DNA of 64,000 bases from Bacteroidales bacterium. GTDB lineage: Bacteria; Bacteroidota; Bacteroidia; Bacteroidales; UBA932. The stretch spans positions 27,086 through 91,085 of the forward strand of contig JAFTGA010000031.1 of the NCBI GenBank assembly GCA_017458145.1, read 5' to 3'. Within the stretch, counting starts at the first letter, position 1. Each line of letters begins with the position of its first letter. The notes beneath the pieces were generated by a model. It saw only the letters and a list, made by a program, of their open reading frames with translations, was not told the origin of the DNA and searched no databases. Positions 8,581 through 17,090 of this stretch are shown here, piece after piece. The translations under genes and the position numbers were made by a program.

Positions 8581-9420
8581 CTATGCCAGTATATTCTTCA
8601 GGGCTGCGCGGAATTCCGGCATCGGGCAGCGGGTGTCCCGCTCCACGATCAAGGTCTTCAGGCCCGCAAAAGGCATAATTTGCTCTTCAATATCCTTGAG
8701 CGGACGGTCGGTGCCGAAATAGACCGGCGCAAAGGCCTGCCAGAAACGGATGGCCAGGGATTTGGGCATATGGAAGGTCTCCTGGATAAACTCCGGGCTG
8801 CTGAGATAGCAGCACAGGTAAACCATGCCGATGTCGAAAAGCGGATTCCCGTAGCAGAAGTCGCCCAGGTCGATGAAGTAGCGCTGGTCCCCGACGAAAA
8901 TCGCATTGCTGTACTGCAGGTCGCCGTGCAGGGCCGTGTCCGTCTCGGGCACATCCGTAATGAAACGGCCGAGCCTGTCCTTTTCCCGCACAGTGAAAAA
9001 CGGATTCTCCTCCAGCAGGCGGAAATACAGTTCCTTAACGTTACGGAACTGCGTTGTGTCCACGTGGATGGCGTGCAGGTCCCGGCACATCCGGGCAAAC
9101 TGTGCCGCATACTCCCCCGCCTTCTCCGGATTGTCTCCGGTCGCCCGGGAGAACGACTTCTTGCCGGCGATACGGCGGAACCGGATGCCGTAGCGTCCGT
9201 CTTCCGTGACCACATAATCGCCCGGCTCGGGAGAAGGCACGCCCAGATCATAGACCTTCCGGGCCATCTCCAGTTCGTCCAGCGGCTGCTGGATCTTGCC
9301 CGGGAAGTAGAGTTTGAGCATCACCTGCGGATCGCTCTTGAGGTCGTAGCTTTCGCCGTTGGCGCCGCCACCGGACAGGACGTAGTCGTCCAGGGAGATC
9401 TTAACAGCTTCCATTTCCAA
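8581..9420 (-). CDS. Aminoglycoside phosphotransferase-fold protein
   Basis: The protein has 279 residues. It carries the APH/choline-kinase-type catalytic loop LHGDLQYSNAIF and the metal-binding FIDLGDF motif, with a shortened N-lobe (ESYDLKSDPQVMLKLYF). Proteins of this kind in Bacteroidetes and Fibrobacteres are usually small-molecule kinases of unknown substrate, and resistance should not be assumed. The gene sits in a minus-strand row with the SpoIIE gene (1 base away) and overlaps the upstream HD gene by 20 bases, which suggests joint expression. Confidence 0.75.
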   Translation of the reverse strand: MEMEAVKISLDDYVLSGGGANGESYDLKSDPQVMLKLYFPGKIQQPLDELEMARKVYDLGVPSPEPGDYVVTEDGRYGIRFRRIAGKKSFSRATGDNPEKAGEYAAQFARMCRDLHAIHVDTTQFRNVKELYFRLLEENPFFTVREKDRLGRFITDVPETDTALHGDLQYSNAIFVGDQRYFIDLGDFCYGNPLFDIGMVYLCCYLSSPEFIQETFHMPKSLAIRFWQAFAPVYFGTDRPLKDIEEQIMPFAGLKTLIVERDTRCPMPEFRAALKNILA

Positions 9421-10009
9421 ATACCTGGTTGATCAGTTGTTCGAATTCGCGGAATGCGAAAGTGTCATCCAGCTCGCGCAGGGCGTCCGCAAGCCCGCGG
9501 TAGTGCCACGCGTGGTCGGACGGATCCTTGGCATGGAACAGCCCCCACAGGGCCTCACCCTGCACGGCGTAGTCCCGCGCAATCGCCCGCATATTGGACA
9601 GTTTGTCCCCGAGGGCCACGATCTTGGCGTCCCGGCTGGCCGCGGCCAGCCGGTCAATCGCGGCCTGTTTGCGCGCGCGCCAGCTGTCCTGTTCGGACAC
9701 ACCCTCCACGACGATGTCGCTCTCCGAAGCCACCAGCCCAGCCACCCGGTCGCCGAATTCGGCGCGGAGCTCCTCAACGGTCACATCCGTGTCCTCCACG
9801 GTGTCGTGCAGGGCGGCAGCGGCGAGCATCTCCTGGTCCGGCGTGATCGTGGACACAATGGCGACGGCCTCCATCGGATGCACAATATAAGGGAATCCCT
9901 TGCCACGGCGCTCCGTCCCGGCGTGGGCGCGGACCGCAAAGACGATGGCACGGTCCAGCAATTCAGTATTCAACGGTTTATTGCCCATATTTGCTTGATT
10001 GGTCTTCAT
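9401..10009 (-). CDS. HD-domain phosphohydrolase (SpoT/MESH1-like)
   Basis: The protein has 202 residues. It shows the HD hydrolase signature of (p)ppGpp hydrolases: FAVRAHAGTERRGKGFPYIVHP, LHDTVEDTD and GDKLSNMRAIA. The length fits a single-domain hydrolase of the MESH1/small-alarmone-hydrolase type. The stop of the RelA/SpoT-type synthetase gene is only one base upstream, so making and breaking an alarmone-like nucleotide may be split over two proteins. Activity on (p)ppGpp is inferred from the family. Confidence 0.82.
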   Translation of the reverse strand: MKTNQANMGNKPLNTELLDRAIVFAVRAHAGTERRGKGFPYIVHPMEAVAIVSTITPDQEMLAAAALHDTVEDTDVTVEELRAEFGDRVAGLVASESDIVVEGVSEQDSWRARKQAAIDRLAAASRDAKIVALGDKLSNMRAIARDYAVQGEALWGLFHAKDPSDHAWHYRGLADALRELDDTFAFREFEQLINQVFGNGSC

Positions 10010-10010
10010 G

Positions 10011-11120
10011 TCATTGGTTCATAAACGCCAGGTCCTTGGTCTGCTCAAGCAGGAACTGTGCCATCATGTCGTTTCCCTCCGAGGGACCGTTGAGCGTGTC
10101 GAGCATACTCCGAAGCCCGGCACGACCTCCGCCGTTCTTGAGGATGTAGGCGATGCAGAGGTCCTGCGGGCCGATGGTGGACGAGACAATGTCGATGTCC
10201 GTCAGGCCGATCTGGAAGCAGGCGATCTGATAGGCGGCGTCGGAGTAGCTGCGGATCAGGGAATCGATGTCCCCGAGGGTCCGGAAACCCATCTGCCTGA
10301 ACAGGGACAGGAAATCCGGCAGCGGATCTTTCTGGATCTCCGCCTGGTTGACGGCGGCAATCCGGCGGTTGAGCGCATCGAAGGGGCCGAGCTCGAGGTA
10401 GCTCTTGAACGAGTCGCCGTCCAGCGCGACTTCGGACAGATTGCCGGATGCCACGAGGTTGCGCACCTGGCGACGGTAGTCGGACAGTTCGGTGCGGATG
10501 CGGCTGAACTCGTCGTCGATCAGTTCCAGCATGCCGGCCAGGCGGCTGAGGTTGCGCAGATACACCCGCGGAATCTCCACGCCGCTCTTGTAACCGGTGT
10601 CGTGGTTCATGTTGGCCCAGGCATGCTGCAGGACCGTACGCATCTGCACCTCGAAGCGGATCCTGTTGATCTCGGGATGCACAGGGTCGCTGTAAGCCGA
10701 TTCCGGGATGCGGCAGATGTAGTGCAGGGACAGATAGCCGAAACTGTCGATCTCATGGAGCTTGCGCTTGTCCACGGAGTTCTCCCAGTCAATCTCGAAC
10801 AGGCGCTCCATCACCGAGGCCACCTTGTCCACGTCGTCGATGTAGAAGGTGATCACCCGCAGGCCCACGATGTCCGTCAGGTCAAAAATACTGCCGTACT
10901 TGCCACCCTTGAGCGCAAGTTTCCCGGCCAGGGAGGACTCCTCCTTGACACGGTGCTCGATTGCTGCCACGATGATGCCGGCTTCGCTGAAAAAACTGCG
11001 GAGCTTCCCCGGAAGGACCTCGTCCAACTTGTTGTAGACAGGCTGGAGGTCACGGTACTGCTGCAGGATTTCGCTTGCGTGCGCGTCCAGGCGGGGCAGC
11101 GTGGGAGTGGTCGTGCTCAT
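10011..11120 (-). CDS. RelA/SpoT-domain nucleotide synthetase-like protein
   Basis: The protein has 369 residues. The N-terminal 200 residues form a RelA/SpoT synthetase domain: RVKEESSLAGKLALKGGKYG, DIVGLRVITFY, GYLSLHYICR and EVQMRTVLQHAWANMNHD. No TGS, ACT or N-terminal HD domain is present, so it is not the long ribosome-associated Rel. The C-terminal 170 residues are mostly helical and unassigned. It is longer than RelQ/RelP small synthetases. Product could be (p)ppGpp or another pyrophosphorylated nucleotide; the adjacent HD gene is the natural antagonist. Confidence 0.8.
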   Translation of the reverse strand: MSTTTPTLPRLDAHASEILQQYRDLQPVYNKLDEVLPGKLRSFFSEAGIIVAAIEHRVKEESSLAGKLALKGGKYGSIFDLTDIVGLRVITFYIDDVDKVASVMERLFEIDWENSVDKRKLHEIDSFGYLSLHYICRIPESAYSDPVHPEINRIRFEVQMRTVLQHAWANMNHDTGYKSGVEIPRVYLRNLSRLAGMLELIDDEFSRIRTELSDYRRQVRNLVASGNLSEVALDGDSFKSYLELGPFDALNRRIAAVNQAEIQKDPLPDFLSLFRQMGFRTLGDIDSLIRSYSDAAYQIACFQIGLTDIDIVSSTIGPQDLCIAYILKNGGGRAGLRSMLDTLNGPSEGNDMMAQFLLEQTKDLAFMNQ

Positions 11121-11126
11121 ACGCGC

Positions 11127-11681
11127 CTACTTGATTTTGGATTTGTATGCCGTGCCCACCTTCCCGTGCGAGATGCCCGTCAGTTTCTTGGAGAGCATCT
11201 TGCGGCGGATGGGAGCGACCAGATCCGTGAAGAGCTCGCCGTCCAGATGGGAGAACTCGTGCTGGATCATCCGGGCGGCGAACTTGTCGAAAGTCTCCGC
11301 CTTCTTCTCCAGGTTCTCGTCGTAGTATTCGACCGTGATGGTCTCAGGGCGGCGGACGTCGGCATAGATGCCCGGGATGCTCAGGCATCCTTCATTGTAT
11401 TCGCACATCTGCTCGCTCGACGCCGCGACAACCGGGTTGATGAAGGTGCGGCGGAATCCCTTCAGGTAGGGATAGACATCCTGCATGATGTCGCCGTTGA
11501 CCACGGCCACCCGCAGGCTCACCCCGATCTGGGGAGCCGCCAGGCCGCAGCCCTCGGAATTGTCAAGGGTGTCCCACAGGTCCTTCACCAGGTTCTGCAG
11601 GGACTCTTTGTCTTTGATATCGGCCGGAGCCGCCACCTTCCGCAGCACTTCCGAGCCGTACAGATAAATCGGTTGTATCAT
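11127..11681 (-). CDS. def: Peptide deformylase
   Basis: Removes the formyl group from the N-terminal methionine of new proteins. The protein has 184 residues, with the three family motifs: GCGLAAPQIGV, EGCLSIPGI and the metal-binding QHEFSHLDG. The start overlaps the ruvX stop by 4 bases, forming a two-gene unit. Confidence 0.97.
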   Translation of the reverse strand: MIQPIYLYGSEVLRKVAAPADIKDKESLQNLVKDLWDTLDNSEGCGLAAPQIGVSLRVAVVNGDIMQDVYPYLKGFRRTFINPVVAASSEQMCEYNEGCLSIPGIYADVRRPETITVEYYDENLEKKAETFDKFAARMIQHEFSHLDGELFTDLVAPIRRKMLSKKLTGISHGKVGTAYKSKIK

Positions 11682-12094
11682 TTCTTCTTGTCAAGATAGC
11701 TTTGCAGGATGATCGCCGCGCTGATCCTGTCCACGGACGCCTTGTCGCGACGGTCGCTCTTTTTCATTCCGCCGTCGATCATCGCCCGGTGCGCCAGCAC
11801 GGAGGTGAAGCGTTCGTCCTCCAGCTCCACCGGCACGCCCGGGAAGGCCTTGCGCAGACGTTTCAGGAACACCTCCACGTCCGCGGCGGCTGCGGCCGGC
11901 CGGCCGTCGAGATTCAGCGGCCAGCCGACAACAAATCGTTCGACCGTCTCGGCAGCAGCGTATTTTTGGAGATATTCTATTATCTTTGCAGCAGGAACGG
12001 TCTCGAGAGGAGACGCGAAGATACCCAGCGGGTCGCTCGCCGCGACACCCACCCGGGCCCGCCCGTAGTCTATTCCGATCGTCCTGTTCATCAC
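11678..12094 (-). CDS. ruvX: Holliday junction resolvase-like protein (pre-16S rRNA nuclease)
   Basis: A YqgF/RuvX family RNase H-fold protein of 138 residues. It begins with IGIDYGRARVGVAASDP, which holds the first catalytic aspartate, and has LEDERFTSVLA and the late DKASVDRISA block with the last acidic residue. The family matures the 5' end of 16S rRNA and is essential in many bacteria. It is divergent from the M23 peptidase gene with only 20 bases between start codons. Confidence 0.95.
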   Translation of the reverse strand: MMNRTIGIDYGRARVGVAASDPLGIFASPLETVPAAKIIEYLQKYAAAETVERFVVGWPLNLDGRPAAAAADVEVFLKRLRKAFPGVPVELEDERFTSVLAHRAMIDGGMKKSDRRDKASVDRISAAIILQSYLDKKK

Positions 12095-12114
12095 TGCAAA
12101 TTTAATTCAAAAGT

Positions 12115-12966
12115 ATGGGAAGACAAAATCCCGACCCGATAAAAAAAACATACCGTCTCTCGCTGGTTGACAACGAGACCCACGACATGATCCGGTCGCT
12201 GCGTTTCAACCGGGCACAGCTCATCTACGGGGCCGTTACCGCCATGATCGTGCTCCTGCTTGTCTTCTACCTGCTTTTCGCCTTCACGCCGCTTCGGACC
12301 ATCATCCCCGGCTACCCGGACGCCCATTCCCGCAAGGAAGCCGTGGCCAGCGCCATCAAGATCGACTCCCTGGAGAGCATTGTCACCCGCTGGAGCCTGT
12401 ACGCCGAGAATCTCAGCCGCGTTCTGACGGGCGGCGCCACGGTGGATTTCGACAGTCTCGTACAAGCCACCTCCACCCGCTACCTCTCCGACAAGGATCC
12501 GGCAGAACTGGCCCGCCGCGACTCCCTGCTCCAGGAAGTGGTCCAGCAGGAGGAGCAGTTCGGCGTCAGCGAGAGCAAGGAGCGGGACCTCCCCATCGAG
12601 GGCATGCATTTCTTCACGCCGCTCAAGGGTGTGGTTGCCACGCCTTATGACCGGGTGATGCATCCCGCCATCGACATCGCGGCCCCGACAGGCAGCGTGG
12701 TCAGCGCCGTGCTGGACGGCACGGTCGTCTTCACTTCCTGGGACGCCGAAACCGGCTATATCATCATCCTGCAACACCGCGACAACCTCATCAGCCTATA
12801 CACCAATAACCAGAAACTCCTCCGTTCGGGCGGTGAAACCGTCAAGGCCGGCACGCCGCTGGCCCTGGTCGGCGGCACGTCCCGCACCGAAGGCGCGGAG
12901 CACCTCCACTTCGAACTCTGGCACAACGGCGAGAGCCTCGATCCTACCCGATACATCAGCTTCTAG
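12115..12966 (+). CDS. Membrane-anchored M23 metallopeptidase
   Basis: The protein has 283 residues. A single N-terminal membrane segment (LIYGAVTAMIVLLLVFYLLF) is followed by a periplasmic linker and a C-terminal LytM/M23 domain. Zinc-ligand motifs are HPAIDIAAP and HLHFELW. The family either cuts peptidoglycan cross-bridges or activates amidases. The stop overlaps the dxr start by one base, so the two are coupled. Confidence 0.9.
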   Translation: MGRQNPDPIKKTYRLSLVDNETHDMIRSLRFNRAQLIYGAVTAMIVLLLVFYLLFAFTPLRTIIPGYPDAHSRKEAVASAIKIDSLESIVTRWSLYAENLSRVLTGGATVDFDSLVQATSTRYLSDKDPAELARRDSLLQEVVQQEEQFGVSESKERDLPIEGMHFFTPLKGVVATPYDRVMHPAIDIAAPTGSVVSAVLDGTVVFTSWDAETGYIIILQHRDNLISLYTNNQKLLRSGGETVKAGTPLALVGGTSRTEGAEHLHFELWHNGESLDPTRYISF

Positions 12967-14117
12967 TGAAAAGAAAAATCGCCATTCTCGGATCCACCGG
13001 GTCCATAGGAACCCAGACACTGGACGTCATCCGCCAGCACCGCGACCTGTTTGAAGTCGAACTGATCTCCGCCCGGCGCAGCGTGGACCTGCTGATCAGC
13101 CAGGCCATCGAGTTCGACGCCGCGCACGTCGTAATCTGTGACGAATCCCGTTACCGGGAAGTTGCCGACGCGCTGCAGCCGCGAGGCACCCAGGTCTGGG
13201 CCGGCGTGGACAGCCTGTGCGACCTGGCGGGCATGGACTCCGTCGACATTGTCGTGGGAGCGATGGTCGGATTCAGCGGGCTGCGCCCCGCGCTGGCCGC
13301 CCTGCGCGCCGGCAAAGCCGTCGCCCTGGCCAACAAGGAGACCCTCGTGGCGGCAGGCGCCATCGTGACACGCACCGCCCGCGAACACCAGGGCGTGATC
13401 CTGCCCGTAGATTCGGAGCACTCCGCCATCTTCCAGTGCCTGCTCGCCGCCGGGGACAATCCGGTCGAGAAAGTCCATCTGACAGCCTCCGGCGGCCCGT
13501 TCCGGACCTGGGAGCGCCAGCGCATCGCCGGAGCCACGGCCGCCCAGGCACTCAAGCACCCCAACTGGGACATGGGCGCCAAGGTCACCATCGACTCCGC
13601 CACGATGATGAACAAGGGTTTCGAGGTGATCGAAGCCAAATGGCTTTTCGACCTGGACCCGGCGCAGATCGAGGTGGTCGTCCATCCCGAATCCGTCATT
13701 CACTCCATGGTCGAGTTCGCCGACGGTGCCGTGATCGCGCAGCTGGGCTGCCCGGATATGCGCGAGCCCATCGGTTTTGCGCTGAGTTTCCCCCGGCGCC
13801 TGACCGTCGGCAACAAGAGACTCAACTTCGCCGCCCTCGGATCGCTGAGCTTCGAAGCGCCTGACCTGGAGCGGTTCCCCTGCCTGGGCCTTGCCTTTGA
13901 AGCCCTCCGGCGCGGCGGGAACGCCCCCTGCGCGCTCAATGCCGCCAACGAGGTGGCCGTGGCCGCTTACCTCAAGGACTTGATCTCCTTCTATGATATT
14001 GCAAAAATCTGCGAGCGGGCGCTCTCGGGCCTGAATTTTGTAGCGGATCCTTCGCTCGAAGACATTTTCGAGACCAACCGGGAAATCGCCGCCATTGCCG
14101 ATGGTTATATTCATTAA
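12966..14117 (+). CDS. dxr: 1-deoxy-D-xylulose 5-phosphate reductoisomerase
   Basis: Converts DXP to MEP in the non-mevalonate isoprenoid pathway, using NADPH. The protein has 383 residues and starts at GTG. It shows ILGSTGSIGTQTLDVI (nucleotide binding), LANKETLVAAG, LPVDSEHSAIFQ and TASGGPF. The end overlaps rseP, as is common in Bacteroidetes where dxr and rseP are neighbours. Confidence 0.97.
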   Translation: MKRKIAILGSTGSIGTQTLDVIRQHRDLFEVELISARRSVDLLISQAIEFDAAHVVICDESRYREVADALQPRGTQVWAGVDSLCDLAGMDSVDIVVGAMVGFSGLRPALAALRAGKAVALANKETLVAAGAIVTRTAREHQGVILPVDSEHSAIFQCLLAAGDNPVEKVHLTASGGPFRTWERQRIAGATAAQALKHPNWDMGAKVTIDSATMMNKGFEVIEAKWLFDLDPAQIEVVVHPESVIHSMVEFADGAVIAQLGCPDMREPIGFALSFPRRLTVGNKRLNFAALGSLSFEAPDLERFPCLGLAFEALRRGGNAPCALNAANEVAVAAYLKDLISFYDIAKICERALSGLNFVADPSLEDIFETNREIAAIADGYIH

Positions 14118-15402
14118 GATTCTTCAAGTCATCCTGGCCCTGTCCGTGCTCATCATCATCCATGAGTTCGGACACTATCTCTGGGCCCGCCTGTTCAAAA
14201 TCCGCGTAGAGAAATTCTACCTCTTCTTCGACCTGGGCGGCAAGGCCCTTGCGCGCTGGCACTGGGGCGGGACGGAGTTCGGCATCGGGTGGCTGCCCTT
14301 CGGAGGATACTGCAAGATCGCCGGGATGATCGACGAATCGATGGACCTGGAGCAGATGAAGCAGGAGCCGAAGCCCTGGGAGTTCCGATCCCACCCGGCC
14401 TGGCAGCGGCTGCTGGTGATGGCCGGCGGCGTGATCAACAATTTCATTTTCGCCATTCTGGCCTATATCGCCATCATGGCCATCTGGGGCCAGTCCTACA
14501 TCGCCAACCAGGGCAGCCGGATCTACGTGGACGAACTCGCCTACGAAATGGGCTTCCGCTCCGGCGACGAGATCCTGCGGCTGGACGACTACGTGCCGGA
14601 GAATTTCGGGATGCTGCAGGCCGACCTGGCGCGCCGCAGCGTACACAAGGCGACCGTGCGGCGCGGGTCAGATACCCTTGATATCTACATTGACCAGGCC
14701 CGTATCGGGGAAATCATCAACGACCCGATGATGTTCGACCTGGCCATCCCCTTCGTCGTAGACTCCGTGATGGCCGGCGGGCTCAATGCCGGCTCCGGCC
14801 TGCGCCGGGGCGACCGGATCGCCGCCATCGACGGACAATCCGTGGAGTTCGTGCAGGACTCCCGCGCCCTGCTCGCCGCCCGATCCTCGCAGGAAGTGGC
14901 GACGGAAGTGGTGCGCGGCGCCGACACCCTCGGCCTGCCCGTCCAGGTGGACAGTCTCGGCCGCATCGGCGTGTTCATGCAGATGCCCAACGTCCACACC
15001 CGGCGCTACAACCTGCTGGAAGCCATCCCGGCCGGCTGGCAGATGGCCGGACAGAGCATCGGCGGCTATCTGGACGACCTGCGCCTGCTCGCCCGCCCGT
15101 CTACCGGCGCCTACAAGTCCGTGGGCAGTTTCATCGCCATCGGCCAGGTCTTTCCGGACACCTGGGACTGGTACCGCTTCCTCAACATCCTCGCCCTGCT
15201 GTCCATCATGCTCGGCGTAATGAACCTGCTTCCCATCCCGGGCCTGGACGGCGGCCACATCCTCTTCACCCTCTATGAGATCATCTCCGGCCGCAAGCCC
15301 GGCGAGAAGTTCCTCGTCGCCGCACAGATGATCGGCATGGCGCTCATTTTCGGCCTGATGTTCCTGGCATTCGGCAACGACATTTCCCGACTCATCCATT
15401 AA
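14101..15402 (+). CDS. rseP: RIP metalloprotease RseP (site-2 protease)
   Basis: An intramembrane zinc protease. The first membrane helix carries HEFGH, and a late helix holds the NLLPIPGLDGGH motif with the third metal ligand. Two PDZ-like segments lie between (about 140-205 and 215-300). The length (433 residues from this start) is normal. ATG at 14101 is preferred over the upstream TTG at 14095. The start lies inside the end of dxr. Confidence 0.93.
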   Translation: MVIFIKILQVILALSVLIIIHEFGHYLWARLFKIRVEKFYLFFDLGGKALARWHWGGTEFGIGWLPFGGYCKIAGMIDESMDLEQMKQEPKPWEFRSHPAWQRLLVMAGGVINNFIFAILAYIAIMAIWGQSYIANQGSRIYVDELAYEMGFRSGDEILRLDDYVPENFGMLQADLARRSVHKATVRRGSDTLDIYIDQARIGEIINDPMMFDLAIPFVVDSVMAGGLNAGSGLRRGDRIAAIDGQSVEFVQDSRALLAARSSQEVATEVVRGADTLGLPVQVDSLGRIGVFMQMPNVHTRRYNLLEAIPAGWQMAGQSIGGYLDDLRLLARPSTGAYKSVGSFIAIGQVFPDTWDWYRFLNILALLSIMLGVMNLLPIPGLDGGHILFTLYEIISGRKPGEKFLVAAQMIGMALIFGLMFLAFGNDISRLIH

Positions 15403-15414
15403 AGATCAAAAGAT

Positions 15415-16431
15415 ATGAAAAGACATCCGTCCCTCCTCCTGACCGCACTGGCCGCGCTGCTGGCCTTGAGCGGATGCAAGAACACGGGAAGCCTGCTGCC
15501 CGCCGTCAGCGGCAAGGCAGGCGAAATCATCGTCGTGATGGAGAAGCCCGACTGGGAAAACTCCCTGGGCAACGACGTGCGCGGCCTGCTGGCCCAGGAC
15601 TGCGCCTGGCTGGCCCAGAAAGAGCCCCTTTACAACCTCGTCAACGTGGTCCCGTCCGCGTTCGCGGACCTGTTCAAGGTGCACCGCAACATCCTCCTCT
15701 TCCAGGTGAATCCGCAGATCGACTCCGTCGGCATCATCTTCAAGCACGACGTGTGGGCCGCGCCCCAGTGCGTCATCCAGCTCAGCGCCCCGACCTCCGC
15801 ACAGGCTTCCGAACTGCTCAGCCAGAAAGGTGCCATGATCATCGGCTCCTTCGAGCAGGCTGAGCGCGACCGCGTGATCCGCAACACCCTCCGCTATGAA
15901 GAGCTCTCCCTCTACCCGAAGGTCGCGGAGATTTTCGGCGGCTCTCCCCACTTTCCTTCCGGCTACAAGCTCCGCAAGGCTACCGGGGACTTCGTCTGGA
16001 TCGCCGATGACAAGGAAGGCGTTTATCAAGATGTCTTCGTGTACCGTTATCCCGCTGAAAGTGATCCCTTCACGCTGGACAAGATCATCGCGCACCGCAA
16101 CGCCATGATGCAGGACAACGTCCCGGGGATGTTCGACGGCACCTACATGACTACCAGCGAATTCTTCCCGCCGACCGTGGAATACCTCAAATACCGCGGA
16201 CGCGATCTCGCCCAGACCCGAGGCATGTGGGAAGTGCAGAACGACTTCATGGGAGGTCCGTTCGTCTCGCACTCCTTCTACAGCCCGGACGGCAGCGAAA
16301 TCATCGTGGCCGAAGCTTTTGTCTATGCCCCCCGCTTCGACAAGCGGCAGTATCTCCGCCAGGTTGAGTCCCTTCTCTATTCCTGGGAATGGAAGAAGCC
16401 GGAAACGATGGAAGAAAAAGCTGAAAATTAG
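15415..16431 (+). CDS. DUF4837 family lipoprotein
   Basis: The protein has 338 residues and a lipoprotein signal peptide ending in LALSGC. The body matches the DUF4837 family, which is nearly confined to Bacteroidetes and has no assigned function; the segment ending the protein (YLRQVESLLYSWEW) is typical. It follows rseP after 12 bases and is followed by the tRNA-Glu promoter, so it probably ends the M23-dxr-rseP operon. Confidence 0.85.
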   Translation: MKRHPSLLLTALAALLALSGCKNTGSLLPAVSGKAGEIIVVMEKPDWENSLGNDVRGLLAQDCAWLAQKEPLYNLVNVVPSAFADLFKVHRNILLFQVNPQIDSVGIIFKHDVWAAPQCVIQLSAPTSAQASELLSQKGAMIIGSFEQAERDRVIRNTLRYEELSLYPKVAEIFGGSPHFPSGYKLRKATGDFVWIADDKEGVYQDVFVYRYPAESDPFTLDKIIAHRNAMMQDNVPGMFDGTYMTTSEFFPPTVEYLKYRGRDLAQTRGMWEVQNDFMGGPFVSHSFYSPDGSEIIVAEAFVYAPRFDKRQYLRQVESLLYSWEWKKPETMEEKAEN

Positions 16432-16462
16432 TTTGTCATATCCAAAAATCTTTCTATCTTTG
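16432..16462 (+). promoter_or_regulatory. Bacteroidetes-type promoter of tRNA-Glu
   Basis: TTTG at 16432-16435 and TATCTTTG at 16455-16462 with a 19-base spacer, an exact match to the primary sigma consensus of Bacteroidetes. The tRNA starts 38 bases further on. Confidence 0.85.
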
Positions 16463-16500
16463 CAATCCCAAATTGGCAGAGAAAGCCAAGGGATGAGTTT

Positions 16501-16575
16501 GGTGGGTTCGTATAACGGCTAGTACTCAAGATTTTCATTCTTGCAATAGGAGTTCGATTCTCCTACCCACTACCA
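16501..16575 (+). tRNA. tRNA-Glu (anticodon TTC)
   Basis: A full cloverleaf can be drawn. The acceptor stem pairs GGTGGGT with ACCCACT, the anticodon stem CAAGA/TCTTG encloses TTTTCAT, and the T arm GGAG-TTCGATT-CTCC is intact. The CCA end is encoded at 16573-16575. Confidence 0.95.
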
Positions 16576-16594
16576 AATATTAAAAAAAGAAACA

Positions 16595-16849
16595 ATGGCA
16601 AATACAGCATCCGCTAAGAAAGCCGATCGCCAGAGCGAAAGGCACAGACTGCATAATCGCTATTATGCAAAGACCACCCGCAACGCTATCCGTGACATCC
16701 GCAACACCACCGACAAGGCCACGGCCCAGGCCAACGCCCCGAAGGTGTACGCGATGATCGACAAGCTCGCCAAGATTGGCCTCATCCACAAGAACAAGGC
16801 TTCCAATCTCAAGAGCGGCATTGCGGTTTACATCAACAAACTTGCTTAA
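16595..16849 (+). CDS. rpsT: 30S ribosomal protein S20
   Basis: A basic 84-residue protein with the S20 pattern [18 protein letters not shown] at the start and [15 protein letters not shown] at the end. It binds 16S rRNA early in small-subunit assembly. The gene lies between two tRNA genes, 19 bases after tRNA-Glu, and is probably read from the same promoter. Confidence 0.96.
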   Translation: MANTASAKKADRQSERHRLHNRYYAKTTRNAIRDIRNTTDKATAQANAPKVYAMIDKLAKIGLIHKNKASNLKSGIAVYINKLA

Positions 16850-16872
16850 TCGCGGTTTTTGACGTATATTTG
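16841..16872 (+). promoter_or_regulatory. Promoter of tRNA-Pro
   Basis: CTTG at 16841-16844 and TATATTTG at 16865-16872 with a 20-base spacer, close to the Bacteroidetes consensus. The element overlaps the 3' end of rpsT. The tRNA begins 10 bases after the -7 element. Confidence 0.7.
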
Positions 16873-16881
16873 TAATCGCAT

Positions 16882-16955
16882 CGGGATGTAGCGCAGTTGG
16901 CTAGCGCACTACGTTCGGGACGTAGGGGTCGTCTGTTCGAGTCAGATCATCCCGA
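16882..16955 (+). tRNA. tRNA-Pro (anticodon CGG), prophage insertion site
   Basis: The acceptor stem pairs CGGGATG with CATCCCG. The anticodon stem CTACG/CGTAG encloses TTCGGGA, giving anticodon CGG. The bases after the discriminator read CCC rather than CCA, so the tail is probably added by enzyme. From 16940 to the end the sequence is identical to the right attachment site, so the phage restores the tRNA on insertion. Confidence 0.95.
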
Positions 16956-16974
16956 CCCAAATCCGGCAACGACT
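16940..16974 (+). repeat. attL: 35-bp direct repeat in tRNA-Pro
   Basis: Perfect copy of 60436-60470. It runs from the T arm of tRNA-Pro through the tail and the first arm of the terminator hairpin. Confidence 0.95.
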
Positions 16975-17003
16975 TGAAAAACAGTTCGTTACCGGAATTT
17001 TTA
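16963..17003 (+). terminator. Terminator of tRNA-Pro, hybrid host/phage copy
   Basis: CCGGCAACGA (16963-16972) pairs with TCGTTACCGG (16986-16995) with one mismatch, then a T-rich run follows. The left arm is in the attachment repeat; the right arm is phage DNA. The same hairpin, with a perfect stem, is rebuilt at attR. Confidence 0.8.
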
Positions 17004-17011
17004 TTACAAAC

Positions 17012-17031
17012 CGGGTCAAATACGGGTCAAA
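17012..17031 (+). repeat. Two direct repeats CGGGTCAAA near attL
   Basis: CGGGTCAAA at 17012-17020 and 17023-17031, 11 bp apart (one helical turn). CGGGTCA also occurs at 60269-60275 and 60347-60353 near attR. Placement on both sides of the core suggests arm-type binding sites for the integrase. Confidence 0.5.
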
Positions 17032-17090
17032 TATTTTCTTTGGATGACATCCTGGAGGCAGCCTTCGGGGAGTCGGCCAAAGAAAAAAAA

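Noticed and set aside
6999-8678. Plus-strand frame of 559 codons opposite the SpoIIE gene
   Set aside because: Histidine-rich antisense frame without motifs.
8581-9420. Antibiotic resistance by aminoglycoside phosphotransferase
   Set aside because: Only the general kinase-fold motifs are present, and the gene sits in a housekeeping/signalling row; resistance cannot be claimed.
9999-11699. Plus-strand frame of 566 codons opposite the synthetase and def genes
   Set aside because: Crosses two well-supported genes and has no motif.
16974-17090. TTG start for the integrase
   Set aside because: It would put the start inside the tRNA-Pro terminator and the attachment repeat; ATG 17091 begins the conserved-looking protein.
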